Shown piece after piece: positions 31,008 to 39,389 of a stretch of DNA of 49,369 bases (position 1 is its first letter; each line of letters opens with the position of its first letter). A program made the translations under genes and the position numbers. The notes beneath the pieces are model-generated. The model was given only the letters and a program-made list of their open reading frames with translations, was not told the DNA's origin and did not search any database. The stretch lies in assembly GCA_964478025.1 (NCBI GenBank), contig CAYZGK010000012.1:1-49369 (forward strand), read 5' to 3'. The DNA is from UBA3700 sp964478025 (lineage in GTDB: Bacteria; Bacillota; Clostridia; Christensenellales; UBA3700).

Positions 31008-32071
31008 TGGATTTTGATAATGAGCAAAGATTTATGTCTACTATAGAAACTGCTATGGATGTAGAAAATGATAACAAACTACGTCCAAAGGTTATGGAAG
31101 ATTATATAGGTCAAGAAAAAGTTAAGGAAAACCTAGAGATATATATTCAAGCTGCTAAAAAAAGAGGCGAAAGCTTAGATCATATTTTGCTTTATGGGCC
31201 TCCAGGACTTGGTAAAACTACGCTTGCTCATATTATTGCAAATGAAATGGGTTCACAAATAAAAATTGTATCTGCACCCGTTGTAGAAAAAGCAGTAGAC
31301 TTAGCTTCAATTATTACAAACTTGCAAGAAAATGATGTTTTGTTTATTGATGAAATTCATAGATTAAATAAAAAAGTTGAAGAAATCCTTTATTCAGCAA
31401 TGGAGGATTTTAAATTAGATATAATAATCGGAAAAGGACCATCTGCTTATTCAATGCCTATGGCTCTTCCAAAATTTACATTAATTGGAGCTACAACAAA
31501 AGCAGGAGCTTTATCTAATCCACTTAGAGATAGATTTGGCGTTAATTTTAGATTAGAAATTTACACTCCTGAGGAGCTTTCTTTGATTGTAAAAAGATCT
31601 GCTAAACTTTTAAATATTGAGATAAATGAAGAGGGAGCTTTAGAGATTGCTAGACGTTCTCGTGGAACTCCAAGAATTGCAAATAGACTTTTAAAGAGAG
31701 TTAGGGATTTTGCAGAAATTAAGGGAAGTGGCAAAATTGATAAAGAAATTACAGATATGGCCTTAAATAGAATGGAAATTGATCCACTCGGCTTAGACAA
31801 TATAGATAGAAGATTATTAGAGATAATGATTGACAAGTTTAATGGAGGCCCTGTAGGATTAGAGACGCTTGCTGCATCCGTGGGAGAAGACGCAAATACT
31901 ATTGAGGATATGTATGAGCCTTACTTAATGCAAATTGCATTTATAGCAAGAACTCCACGTGGCCGTATATGTTTGCCTGATGCATATAAGCATGTAGGTA
32001 GAAAATTGCCTCAAGGTTATTATCAAATGTCAATGTTTGACGATAATAAGGAAGATGAAAATGGAAACTAA
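31007..32071 (+). CDS. ruvB: Holliday junction branch-migration helicase RuvB
   Basis: RuvB is the AAA+ motor that drives branch migration with RuvA. The 354-residue protein shows the N-terminal LRPKVMEDYIGQEKVKENL, Walker A GPPGLGKTTLA, Walker B with DEIHR, sensor 1 GATTKAGAL, the arginine finger region LRDRFGV and the C-terminal winged helix (GGPVGLETLAASVGED, FIARTPRGR). It starts on the last base of ruvA and its final codons overlap queA, so ruvA-ruvB-queA-tgt is one tightly packed operon. TGA/TAATG-type overlaps imply coupling. Confidence 0.97.
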   Translation: MDFDNEQRFMSTIETAMDVENDNKLRPKVMEDYIGQEKVKENLEIYIQAAKKRGESLDHILLYGPPGLGKTTLAHIIANEMGSQIKIVSAPVVEKAVDLASIITNLQENDVLFIDEIHRLNKKVEEILYSAMEDFKLDIIIGKGPSAYSMPMALPKFTLIGATTKAGALSNPLRDRFGVNFRLEIYTPEELSLIVKRSAKLLNIEINEEGALEIARRSRGTPRIANRLLKRVRDFAEIKGSGKIDKEITDMALNRMEIDPLGLDNIDRRLLEIMIDKFNGGPVGLETLAASVGEDANTIEDMYEPYLMQIAFIARTPRGRICLPDAYKHVGRKLPQGYYQMSMFDDNKEDENGN

Positions 32072-33095
32072 AGATTTTTACTATAATTTACCACAAGAAT
32101 TAATTGCGCAAACGCCAATGGAGCCTAGAGATCACTCTAGACTTTTAGTTTACCATAAAGATACAAAAGAAATAGAACATAAACATTTTTATGATGTAAT
32201 AGATTACCTTAAAAAAGGCGATGTTTTAGTTATAAATGATACAAAAGTTATTCCAGCTAGAATATTTGGAACAAGAGTTGGAGAAAACGTTACTAAAGAA
32301 TTTAATACGGAAGTACTTTTATTAAAGAGAATTAATTACACAACTTGGGAATGTTTAACTAAACCTGCAAAGAGATTAAAGATAGGAACAGAAATTATTT
32401 TTTCTGAAGAATTAAAAGGCAAAGTTGTTGGTGTTTTTGATGAAGGTATAAGACATATTGAATTTACATTTGATGGCGTATTTGAAGATATATTAGATAG
32501 AATTGGACAAATGCCACTTCCACCTTATATAACAAAAAAACTTGAAAATAAATCAAGATATAACACAGTTTATGCAAATGTTCCAGGTTCTGCTGCAGCT
32601 CCAACTGCGGGTCTTCATTTTACAAAAGAACTTTTAGAAAAGATCGAACAAAAAGGCGTAATAATTGCAAAGGTTATGCTAAATGTTGGACTTGGTACTT
32701 TTAGACCTGTTATGGAAAAAGATATTAAAGACCATAAAATGCATACTGAATATTTTGAAATAACTAAAGAAACGGCAGAGATTATAAATAAAGCTAAAAG
32801 AGAAAATAGACGTGTAATATGCGTTGGAACAACATCTGTTAGAGTTGTTGAATCAGCCGCAAAAGAGGTGGGCAAAGTTGACGCATTTAAAGGGGATACA
32901 AATATATTTATTTATCCAGGATATAAGTTTAAAATAGTTGATGGATTAATAACAAACTTCCACTTGCCAGAATCAACGTTAATTATGTTAGTTTCAGCTT
33001 TTTTAACAAGGGAAGAAACCTTAAGAATGTACAACATTGCAGTTGAAGAAAAATATAGATTTTTCTCTTTTGGTGATGCAACGCTTTTAATATAA
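32061..33095 (+). CDS. queA: S-adenosylmethionine:tRNA ribosyltransferase-isomerase
   Basis: QueA transfers and isomerises the ribosyl part of S-adenosylmethionine onto preQ1 in tRNA to make epoxyqueuosine. From ATG 32061 the protein has 344 residues, the usual length. Signature segments are YYNLPQELIAQTPMEPRD, VINDTKVIPARIFG, GQMPLPPYI, and AAPTAGLHFT, with FHLPESTLIMLVSAF near the end. AAGGAAG lies 6 bases before this ATG; another ATG two codons upstream (32055) is possible. The start lies inside the end of ruvB. tgt follows after 9 bases; together they make the queuosine precursor in tRNA. Confidence 0.96.
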   Translation: METKDFYYNLPQELIAQTPMEPRDHSRLLVYHKDTKEIEHKHFYDVIDYLKKGDVLVINDTKVIPARIFGTRVGENVTKEFNTEVLLLKRINYTTWECLTKPAKRLKIGTEIIFSEELKGKVVGVFDEGIRHIEFTFDGVFEDILDRIGQMPLPPYITKKLENKSRYNTVYANVPGSAAAPTAGLHFTKELLEKIEQKGVIIAKVMLNVGLGTFRPVMEKDIKDHKMHTEYFEITKETAEIINKAKRENRRVICVGTTSVRVVESAAKEVGKVDAFKGDTNIFIYPGYKFKIVDGLITNFHLPESTLIMLVSAFLTREETLRMYNIAVEEKYRFFSFGDATLLI

Positions 33096-33104
33096 AGGAA
33101 TAAT

Positions 33105-34268
33105 ATGGAAAATTTTAGATATGAAGTATTACATACATGCAAACAATCCGGAGCAAGAGTCGGAAGACTTTATACTCCTCATGGAGTTATAGATACTCCA
33201 GTATTTATGCCAGTTGGTACAAATGCCACCATAAAATCTTTAACACCAAAAGTTATAGAAGAGGATTGTAAGGCATCAATTTTACTTGCAAATACTTATC
33301 ACTTATATTTAAGACCAGGCGAGGATTTAATAGCAAAAGCTGGTGGTCTTCATAAATTTATGAATTGGCATAAACCAATTTTAACAGACTCAGGTGGTTT
33401 CCAAGTTTTCTCTTTAGATAAAATGAATAAAATATCTGATGATGGAGTTCAATTTTCATCATATATAGATGGTAAAAAATTATTTATGACTCCAGAGGTT
33501 GCAATTGATGTTCAACAAAAACTTGGAGCAGATATAATAATGGCCTTTGATCAATGCACAGAAGGACATGCTGATTATAATACATCTAAAGATGCATTAA
33601 GAAGAACAAAGCTTTGGCTTGAAAGATGCGTAAAATATAAAACAAGAGATGACCAAATGCTATTTCCAATAGTTCAAGGAAATATGTATGAAGATTTAAG
33701 AAAAGAAAGTCTAGAGCATGTATTAAAATATGCAAAGTGTGGTTTCTCTATAGGTGGATTATCTGTAGGAGAGCCAAAAGAAGTAATGTATAAAATGCTA
33801 GATTGTCTAAAACCTTTATATCCTAGCGATCAACCAAGATACTTAATGGGAGTAGGATCTCCAGATTGCTTAGTTGAGGGTGTAATGCGTGGCATAGATA
33901 TGTTTGATTGTGTTTTATCTACTCGTATTGCAAGAAATGGTACAGCATTAACTAGAGAGGGCAATTTAACAGTTAGAAATGGTGCATATAAAGAAGACTT
34001 TACACCAGTAGATAGCACATGTGATTGTTATTGCTGTAAAAACTTTACAAGAGCATATATTAGACATTTAATAAATGCAGATGAAATTTTAGGCGGAGAA
34101 CTTTTATCTATCCATAACATAAGATTCTTAACTAAACTTATGGAAGATATAAGACAAGCTATTTGGGAAGATAGATTCCAAGATTTTTATGATGATTTTA
34201 CTAAAAAATATACTTGGGGTCATGGTGGAAGTAAACAAGAATATAACCAACCAAATAAAATTAAGTAA
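33105..34268 (+). CDS. tgt: Queuine/preQ1 tRNA-guanine transglycosylase
   Basis: Tgt swaps guanine 34 of GUN-anticodon tRNAs for preQ1, the step before QueA. The 387-residue TIM-barrel protein has PVFMPVGTNATIKSLTP, the substrate aspartate in LTDSGGFQVFSL, the nucleophile region GGLSVGEPKEVMY with MGVGSPDCLVEGVMRGIDMFDCV, and the zinc site CDCYCCKNF plus a downstream His. It lies at the end of ruvAB-queA-tgt. An inverted repeat AAAATGTT / AACATTTT (34309-34329) downstream might be a weak terminator. Confidence 0.97.
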   Translation: MENFRYEVLHTCKQSGARVGRLYTPHGVIDTPVFMPVGTNATIKSLTPKVIEEDCKASILLANTYHLYLRPGEDLIAKAGGLHKFMNWHKPILTDSGGFQVFSLDKMNKISDDGVQFSSYIDGKKLFMTPEVAIDVQQKLGADIIMAFDQCTEGHADYNTSKDALRRTKLWLERCVKYKTRDDQMLFPIVQGNMYEDLRKESLEHVLKYAKCGFSIGGLSVGEPKEVMYKMLDCLKPLYPSDQPRYLMGVGSPDCLVEGVMRGIDMFDCVLSTRIARNGTALTREGNLTVRNGAYKEDFTPVDSTCDCYCCKNFTRAYIRHLINADEILGGELLSIHNIRFLTKLMEDIRQAIWEDRFQDFYDDFTKKYTWGHGGSKQEYNQPNKIK

Positions 34269-34331
34269 TATCTTTAGGTAAAATTTAGAAAGAAATTATA
34301 TGATAGTAAAAATGTTAATTCAACATTTTGC

Positions 34332-34360
34332 TTGAAAAATGTATATTTTTACTATAATAT
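34332..34360 (+). promoter_or_regulatory. Putative yajC promoter
   Basis: TTGAAA (34332-34337), 17 bases, TAATAT (34355-34360); an overlapping TATAAT would give a 15-base spacer. yajC starts at 34393 with AAGGAG before it. Confidence 0.55.
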
Positions 34361-34392
34361 AGAAAAAGTAAGATAAATAAGGAGAACATAAT

Positions 34393-34860
34393 ATGAATAG
34401 TTTAGTAATGTTAAGCGCCATAAGCAGTAATGTAACAATGCTTATTGTTTTAGCTGTATTAATGGTTGTAATGTTAGTTATGTCCATTGTTCCACAAAGA
34501 AAGAGACAAAAAGAAACTCAAAAAATGATGGAATCTTTAAAAGTTGGTACAAAGATTAAGACAATTGGTGGATTTATTGGAGAAATCGTTTCTATGGATT
34601 CTACAACAAATACATTAGTTATTGATTTAAGTGATAAAGGTGATAGATCTTTATGTGCAACAATTGATAGAAGTGCAGTTTATACAGTTATGTCTGTTAA
34701 TGCTCAAGGTCAAACGGTTGAACCACAAAAAGAAACAGCTTTAGACGATGTTAAACCAGCAGCTGATAAGAAAGTTGAAGAGACAAAAGAAGATGCTAAG
34801 GTTGAAGAAAACAAAGAAGAAGCTAAAGAAACTGTAGAAACAACTGAAAATAAAGATTAA
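34393..34860 (+). CDS. yajC: Preprotein translocase subunit YajC
   Basis: YajC is a small single-span membrane protein associated with SecDF in the Sec translocon. The 155-residue protein has one membrane helix (about 12-33), then IVPQRKRQKETQKMMESLKVGTKIKTIGGFIGEIV, the family hallmark (read here as PQRKRQKE and KIKTIGG). The C-terminal third is a Glu/Lys-rich tail (about 115-155). It stands between tgt and secDF, as in many bacteria, but is separated from secD here by the SCIFF locus. A terminator directly follows. Confidence 0.93.
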   Translation: MNSLVMLSAISSNVTMLIVLAVLMVVMLVMSIVPQRKRQKETQKMMESLKVGTKIKTIGGFIGEIVSMDSTTNTLVIDLSDKGDRSLCATIDRSAVYTVMSVNAQGQTVEPQKETALDDVKPAADKKVEETKEDAKVEENKEEAKETVETTENKD

Positions 34861-34872
34861 TTTAAACAAAAT

Positions 34873-34901
34873 AAAAACTGGCTTTTTAGGGTCAGTTTTT
34901 T
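34873..34901 (+). terminator. Intrinsic terminator of yajC
   Basis: AAAAACTGGC / GTCAGTTTTT stem, loop TTTTTAGG, ending in a T run. Confidence 0.85.
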
Positions 34902-34918
34902 ATTTTGCAAATAATTGC

Positions 34919-34947
34919 TTGAATATAATTTAAAATTATAATAATAT
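34919..34947 (+). promoter_or_regulatory. Promoter of the SCIFF operon
   Basis: TTGAAT (34919-34924), 17 bases, TAATAT (34942-34947). It lies between the yajC terminator and the SCIFF gene, giving the locus its own transcript. Confidence 0.6.
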
Positions 34948-34982
34948 ATTAAATAGAAAAAAGAAAAATCGGAGGCGTCAAA

Positions 34983-35159
34983 ATGACACATATTAATACA
35001 ATCGTAAAAAACGGAATGAAGAAAAGTGGAAATATTGGCTGTGGTGAATGCCAATCATCATGTCAATCAGCTTGTAAGACATCTTGCACAGTAGGAAATC
35101 AATCTTGCCAACATCAAGATGAAAAGATTAACAACCAAGTTAAGAAGCCTCTATTATAA
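34983..35159 (+). CDS. scfA: SCIFF six-cysteine ribosomally synthesised peptide precursor
   Basis: This 58-residue reading frame starts at ATG 34983, with CGGAGG 7 bases upstream, and ends at TAA 35157-35159. It has six cysteines (20, 23, 27, 31, 35, 42) within GCGECQSSCQSACKTSC and TVGNQSC, the near-invariant SCIFF core of Clostridia. The radical SAM enzyme next door forms thioether links from these cysteines in known systems. The N-terminal leader (1-19) is basic. The last 16 residues after Cys42 (rich in Gln, Asn, Lys) extend past the usual end of the core as I know it. The physiological role of SCIFF is not established. Confidence 0.95.
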   Translation: MTHINTIVKNGMKKSGNIGCGECQSSCQSACKTSCTVGNQSCQHQDEKINNQVKKPLL

Positions 35160-35179
35160 TATAGTTTAAAGAGAATAAT

Positions 35180-36541
35180 ATGACTCATTGTTTTAGTTTT
35201 AACTACCACAATAGAGCTTATTATTTCATGTGGGATTCTGAAAGTGGCAGTTTACATAATGTAGATAAAGCCACTTTTTTAATTGCAAAAAATAGATTTG
35301 AAAAAGATTTAAATGAAGAGCAATTAAAAGAGTTAAATTCCATTGAAAAAAATGAGCTTAATGAAATTAATGGTGAATTAGACACACTTGTAAAAGAGGG
35401 TGTTTTAGATTCTCCTTGTACAGTTTTCCAAAAGGAAAAAAGAATTGGCGAAATAAAGGCACTATGCCTTCATATTTGTCATGATTGTAATTTAAAGTGT
35501 AGATATTGTTTTGCAGATGAGGGAACTTATCACACAAGATCTCGTGCCCATATGTCATTTGAAGTTGGTAAAAATGCAATTGATTTTTTAGTACAACATT
35601 CAGGACATAGACACAACTTGGAGGTTGACTTCTTTGGCGGTGAACCTTTAATGAATTTTGATGTTGTAAAGCAAATTGTTGAATACGCAAGATCTATTGA
35701 AGAAAGCGTAGGAAAGAAATTTTCTTTCACAATGACAACAAACTGTGTTTTACTTTCTCAAGATAAAATTGATTGGCTAAATAAAGAAATGCACAATGTT
35801 GTTTTATCTCTTGATGGAAGACAAGAAATAAACGACGATGTAAGAAGAACAGTATCTGGTAAAAGTGCATTTAATGCTATCTTAAATAACGCACTTAATA
35901 TGAAAAAAGCAAGAGGGGATAAACAATATTATGTTCGTGGAACATATACCGCTAAAAATCTTGATTTTTCAAAGGATGTTATGTTCTTAAATGATGTTGG
36001 ATTTGACCAAATATCTATGGAACCAGTTGTAACAGATATTGAGGATTTAAAAATCACAAAAGAAATGTTACCAACTATTTTAAAAGAATATGAAAAATTA
36101 GCTGAAGAGTACATAGATAGAAGAAAAGATCCTAAGAAATGGTTTAATTTCTTCCACTTTATGATAGATATCGAGTCTGGCCCATGTGTTGTAAAAAGAT
36201 TAACAGGATGTGGAGCTGGATGTGAATATTTAGCAGTAACTCCAACTGGCGATATTTTCCCATGTCACCAATTTGCTGAGAATAAAGATTACTATATGGG
36301 TAATGTCTTTGATAAAGACCTAGATATGTCGATTTCAAAGAAATTTGCTCAAAATATAGTTACACAAAAACCAAAGTGTGATAAATGTCCTGCAAAATAT
36401 TATTGTTCAGGTGGTTGTACAGCAAATAATATTAACTTTGCTGGTGCAATGAATACTCCATACGAAATAACTTGTGAACTAGAGAAAAAGAGAATGGATT
36501 TATCCTTAGCAATAAAAGCAATAGAGGATGCAGGTGAATAG
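35180..36541 (+). CDS. scfB: SCIFF thioether maturase, radical SAM/SPASM protein
   Basis: The 453-residue enzyme matches the thioether-forming maturase of the adjacent SCIFF peptide. The N-terminal part (about 1-90) would bind the precursor leader. The radical SAM cluster motif is C103NLKCRYC110. FFGGEPLMNF follows, a typical glycine-rich S-adenosylmethionine site. The SPASM region carries the auxiliary-cluster cysteines: CGAGCEYLAVTPTGDIFPC, then CDKCPAKYYCSGGC. It starts 20 bases after the precursor stop and ends at a terminator, so the peptide and enzyme form a two-gene operon. Only a weak AAAGAG ribosome site precedes the ATG. Confidence 0.96.
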   Translation: MTHCFSFNYHNRAYYFMWDSESGSLHNVDKATFLIAKNRFEKDLNEEQLKELNSIEKNELNEINGELDTLVKEGVLDSPCTVFQKEKRIGEIKALCLHICHDCNLKCRYCFADEGTYHTRSRAHMSFEVGKNAIDFLVQHSGHRHNLEVDFFGGEPLMNFDVVKQIVEYARSIEESVGKKFSFTMTTNCVLLSQDKIDWLNKEMHNVVLSLDGRQEINDDVRRTVSGKSAFNAILNNALNMKKARGDKQYYVRGTYTAKNLDFSKDVMFLNDVGFDQISMEPVVTDIEDLKITKEMLPTILKEYEKLAEEYIDRRKDPKKWFNFFHFMIDIESGPCVVKRLTGCGAGCEYLAVTPTGDIFPCHQFAENKDYYMGNVFDKDLDMSISKKFAQNIVTQKPKCDKCPAKYYCSGGCTANNINFAGAMNTPYEITCELEKKRMDLSLAIKAIEDAGE

Positions 36542-36546
36542 AATTT

Positions 36547-36576
36547 AAGAGGGTTTTAACAAACTCTCTTTTTTAT
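36547..36576 (+). terminator. Intrinsic terminator of the SCIFF operon
   Basis: AAGAGGGTTT / AAACTCTCTT stem with a TAAC loop, continuing into T6. Confidence 0.9.
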
Positions 36577-36642
36577 TTAAAAAGATAAAATTTCCCATAT
36601 AGCCGAATTTTCCTTGATATTAAATTATAAAATATTATCTTG

Positions 36643-36671
36643 TTGACATTAAAAATATCGCTATATATAAT
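36643..36671 (+). promoter_or_regulatory. Consensus promoter of secDF
   Basis: TTGACA (36643-36648), exactly 17 bases, TATAAT (36666-36671): a perfect match to the vegetative consensus. An AT-only stretch of about 25 bases follows before the GGAGG of secD. Confidence 0.8.
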
Positions 36672-36721
36672 TATATTATTATATTATATAAATATTTACG
36701 TAAATAGGAGGCACATAAAAG

Positions 36722-38167
36722 ATGAAAAAGTACAAATCAATAGTGATTTTGTCTATCTTATGTGTATTAATAGTTTTAGGAACTGTATTTGCTTGCGTAT
36801 CATTAGATGGTGGCCAATTTGGCACATATGATTATGTAGCTTATCCAAAAGCTATTAGTTTAGGACTTGATTTAAGTGGTGGTGTATACGCAGTATATGA
36901 TATTGATAATACAACAGATTCTTATCAAGAGATGAAAGAAGCAGGCACTTTAGATTCTGCTATTGAAGGAACAAGAGCTGCTATGGAATCTATGTTGTTT
37001 AACAAAGGTTATACAGAAGCTGTTGTTACAGTTAGTAATGAAACCATTCGTGTGGAAATTCCAGATGTTGATGATCCAGAAAAGATTTTCGAGTTAATTG
37101 GTGATCCAGCTGATCTTGAATTTAGAGAATACAAAGATGGTACTGCAGAAAACGATTTATCTTTAGATGATGAATCAGGCTCTGTTAAATTGTCTGGTTA
37201 TAAAGATGCATATGGTAATTCGGATAACAAGATTACTGGTACAGATGTATCTTCAGCCGGAGTCCAATATGATCAAAGTTCAGGTTATTATGTAGTTGCT
37301 ATTCAATTTACATCAACTGGTGCAAAGAAGTTTGCAGCAGCAACAGAAGCATTAAATGGAAAGCAATTAGCAATTTATATTAATGGTTCTTGCTTAATTG
37401 CTCCAACTGTTAATGAAACAATTTCAACAGGTTCATGTTCTATATCAGGAAATTATTCATATGATGATGCTTATGATTTAGCAGTTAAGATTACTGCTGG
37501 TTCATTCCCATTAACATTAAAGATGTCACAATGTAGTACAATTTCAGCAACACTTGGTGTTGATACAATCAAGGCTGGTATTATCTCAGGTATCGTTGGT
37601 GTCATCTTAATTATGATTTACTTAATTGTTCTATATAGATTACTAGGAGTTGCAGCTTCAATTACACTTTGGTGGTATACATTAACATTATTGTTCTTCT
37701 TAGCTGTATTCCCATGGGTACAATTAACATTATCAGGTATTGCCGGTGTTCTATTGTCTATAGGTATGGCAGTAGATGCTAACGTAATTATCTTTGAACG
37801 TATAAAAGAAGAATATGCTTCAGGAAAGAAAGTAATTACTGCAGTTTCAACAGGATTTAAGAGATCTTATGGAGCTATTATAGATGGTAACATTACAACT
37901 ATAATCGGTGCTGTAGTATTAATTATATTTGGTACATCAACATTAAAATCATTTGGTATTACATTGTTGATTGGTATCTTATTATCTTTAGTTTCTTCAT
38001 TATTTGTAACAAGACTAGTACTTCATTGTATTATGGCATTTACAAAGGAAGAGGATGCTCACTTATACAACTTAAAGAGAGATGAAAATGTTGTAGAAGA
38101 TACAGAAAATAAAAATAACGAGGACGGCCCAGTTGTTGAGGGTGAAGTTGTAAAGGAGGTTGAATAA
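36722..38167 (+). CDS. secD: Protein translocase subunit SecD
   Basis: SecD with SecF uses the proton motive force to pull exported proteins through SecYEG. The 481-residue protein has one N-terminal span, the DLSGGVYAVYDI motif (residues about 51-62), a large extracytoplasmic domain (about 65-280) and five C-terminal spans. Those spans include GIAGVLLSIGMAVDANVIIFERIKEE-type sequence (IGMAVDANVIIFERI), the conserved D5-like motif. The C-terminal tail is acidic. GGAGG lies upstream. secF follows with its ATG one base after the secD stop and its ribosome site inside secD. Confidence 0.96.
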   Translation: MKKYKSIVILSILCVLIVLGTVFACVSLDGGQFGTYDYVAYPKAISLGLDLSGGVYAVYDIDNTTDSYQEMKEAGTLDSAIEGTRAAMESMLFNKGYTEAVVTVSNETIRVEIPDVDDPEKIFELIGDPADLEFREYKDGTAENDLSLDDESGSVKLSGYKDAYGNSDNKITGTDVSSAGVQYDQSSGYYVVAIQFTSTGAKKFAAATEALNGKQLAIYINGSCLIAPTVNETISTGSCSISGNYSYDDAYDLAVKITAGSFPLTLKMSQCSTISATLGVDTIKAGIISGIVGVILIMIYLIVLYRLLGVAASITLWWYTLTLLFFLAVFPWVQLTLSGIAGVLLSIGMAVDANVIIFERIKEEYASGKKVITAVSTGFKRSYGAIIDGNITTIIGAVVLIIFGTSTLKSFGITLLIGILLSLVSSLFVTRLVLHCIMAFTKEEDAHLYNLKRDENVVEDTENKNNEDGPVVEGEVVKEVE

Positions 38168-38168
38168 T

Positions 38169-39344
38169 ATGTTTAGTATTGAAAAGAATTTTAATTTAAA
38201 AATCGCTAAAAATATTAAATATTGGATTATTGCTCCTTTAGTTATTATCTTATTAGCTGGAATTATGTTTGGTATATTTGCTGGAGTTTATAAAGATGTA
38301 AACAAAGGTATGAATATAGGTATCGACTTTGCTGGTGGTTCTTTAGTTACAGTAACACTTGGCGATACTGTATTAAAAGATGATGCTGCATATAATAATT
38401 ATGAAAGTATCATAAAAGAAGCTATTCAAAAGTCTGAAATTGGTGAAAAGGTATCAGCTTATGCTGCTTCTGAAGAATATAAGGAATCATATGGTACAAA
38501 CCTAGATTTACCTGCTGCAATTTGCCAAGCACACGTAACATATTCACAATCTTCAGGTTCAGCAGAAGAGTATGCAATTGTATTTAAGTATGATAACGTT
38601 TCTAAGTCATACGATAAAGATAATACTTTATCTACATATAGAAATGAACAAATTAAGTCATATATTGCAAATGCTTTAAGTGCTCAAGCCGATTTTAAAG
38701 ATGTAGATTTTGATGAAATTGAAGACATGGTAACATATGAAAACATTGGTGCAACAGCATCTGCTGACTTAATTAAAACTGTTTTAATTTGTTTAGCAAT
38801 ATCTCTTGCATTAATCCTTGTATATATTATTATAAGATTCGAAATTTGGTCTGGTATTTCAGCAGTAGTTGCCTTAATGCACGATGTACTTATGTTAGTT
38901 GCATTAACAATTATATTCCATATCCAAGTTAATAGTGCATTTATCGCTGCTATTATTACTATCGTATCTTACTCAATTAACAACACAATCGTTATTTTCG
39001 ATAGATTAAGAGAAAATACAAAGAATGCAAAGAAAGTTTCTCAAAAGTTAGATAGAGCAGCTCTTATCGATGTATCAATTAAAGAGACATTATTAAGATC
39101 TATCAATACAACAGTTACAACAATGATTACAATTGTATTATTTGCAATTTTAGGTTCATCATCTGTTAGAGAATTTGCATTACCAGTTATATTCGGTTTA
39201 ATTGCTGGTTTCTATTCATCAATGTTCTTAGCACCTTCTTTATACTATGTATTAACAAATGCATGGGATAAACATAAGGAAATTAAAAAGCAAAAAGAGA
39301 AAGATGCAGCAAGCAAGCCAAAATATATTGGAGCTAAGCAATAA
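38169..39344 (+). CDS. secF: Protein translocase subunit SecF
   Basis: SecF is the partner of SecD. From ATG 38169 (AAAGGAGG at 38152-38159, 9 bases upstream) the protein has 391 residues, with an in-frame TTG at 38160 judged too close to the ribosome site. It shows the N-terminal span, GMNIGIDFAGGSLVTV, an extracytoplasmic domain longer than the minimal one, then MHDVLMLVALTIIF, SYSINNTIVIFDRLREN and LLRSINTTVTTMITI, all standard SecF motifs. A hairpin with a poor T run follows the gene. Confidence 0.96.
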   Translation: MFSIEKNFNLKIAKNIKYWIIAPLVIILLAGIMFGIFAGVYKDVNKGMNIGIDFAGGSLVTVTLGDTVLKDDAAYNNYESIIKEAIQKSEIGEKVSAYAASEEYKESYGTNLDLPAAICQAHVTYSQSSGSAEEYAIVFKYDNVSKSYDKDNTLSTYRNEQIKSYIANALSAQADFKDVDFDEIEDMVTYENIGATASADLIKTVLICLAISLALILVYIIIRFEIWSGISAVVALMHDVLMLVALTIIFHIQVNSAFIAAIITIVSYSINNTIVIFDRLRENTKNAKKVSQKLDRAALIDVSIKETLLRSINTTVTTMITIVLFAILGSSSVREFALPVIFGLIAGFYSSMFLAPSLYYVLTNAWDKHKEIKKQKEKDAASKPKYIGAKQ

Positions 39345-39354
39345 TAAAAATTAT

Positions 39355-39385
39355 AGGGCTGCAATATAGCAGCCCTTGTTTATTT
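39355..39385 (+). terminator. Hairpin after secF, weak intrinsic terminator
   Basis: AGGGCTGC / GCAGCCCT, an 8-bp perfect stem with a 6-base loop, followed by TTGTTTATTT. The interrupted T tract suggests partial read-through into recJ. Confidence 0.7.
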
Positions 39386-39389
39386 AAAT

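Noticed and set aside
34309..34329. AAAATGTT / AACATTTT hairpin as a strong terminator of tgt
   Set aside because: Only AT-rich arms and no continuous T run after it; kept only as a weak possibility.
35367..35730. Open frames on the minus strand inside the SCIFF maturase
   Set aside because: They lie fully inside a well-supported radical SAM gene, show no family motif and have no ribosome site.
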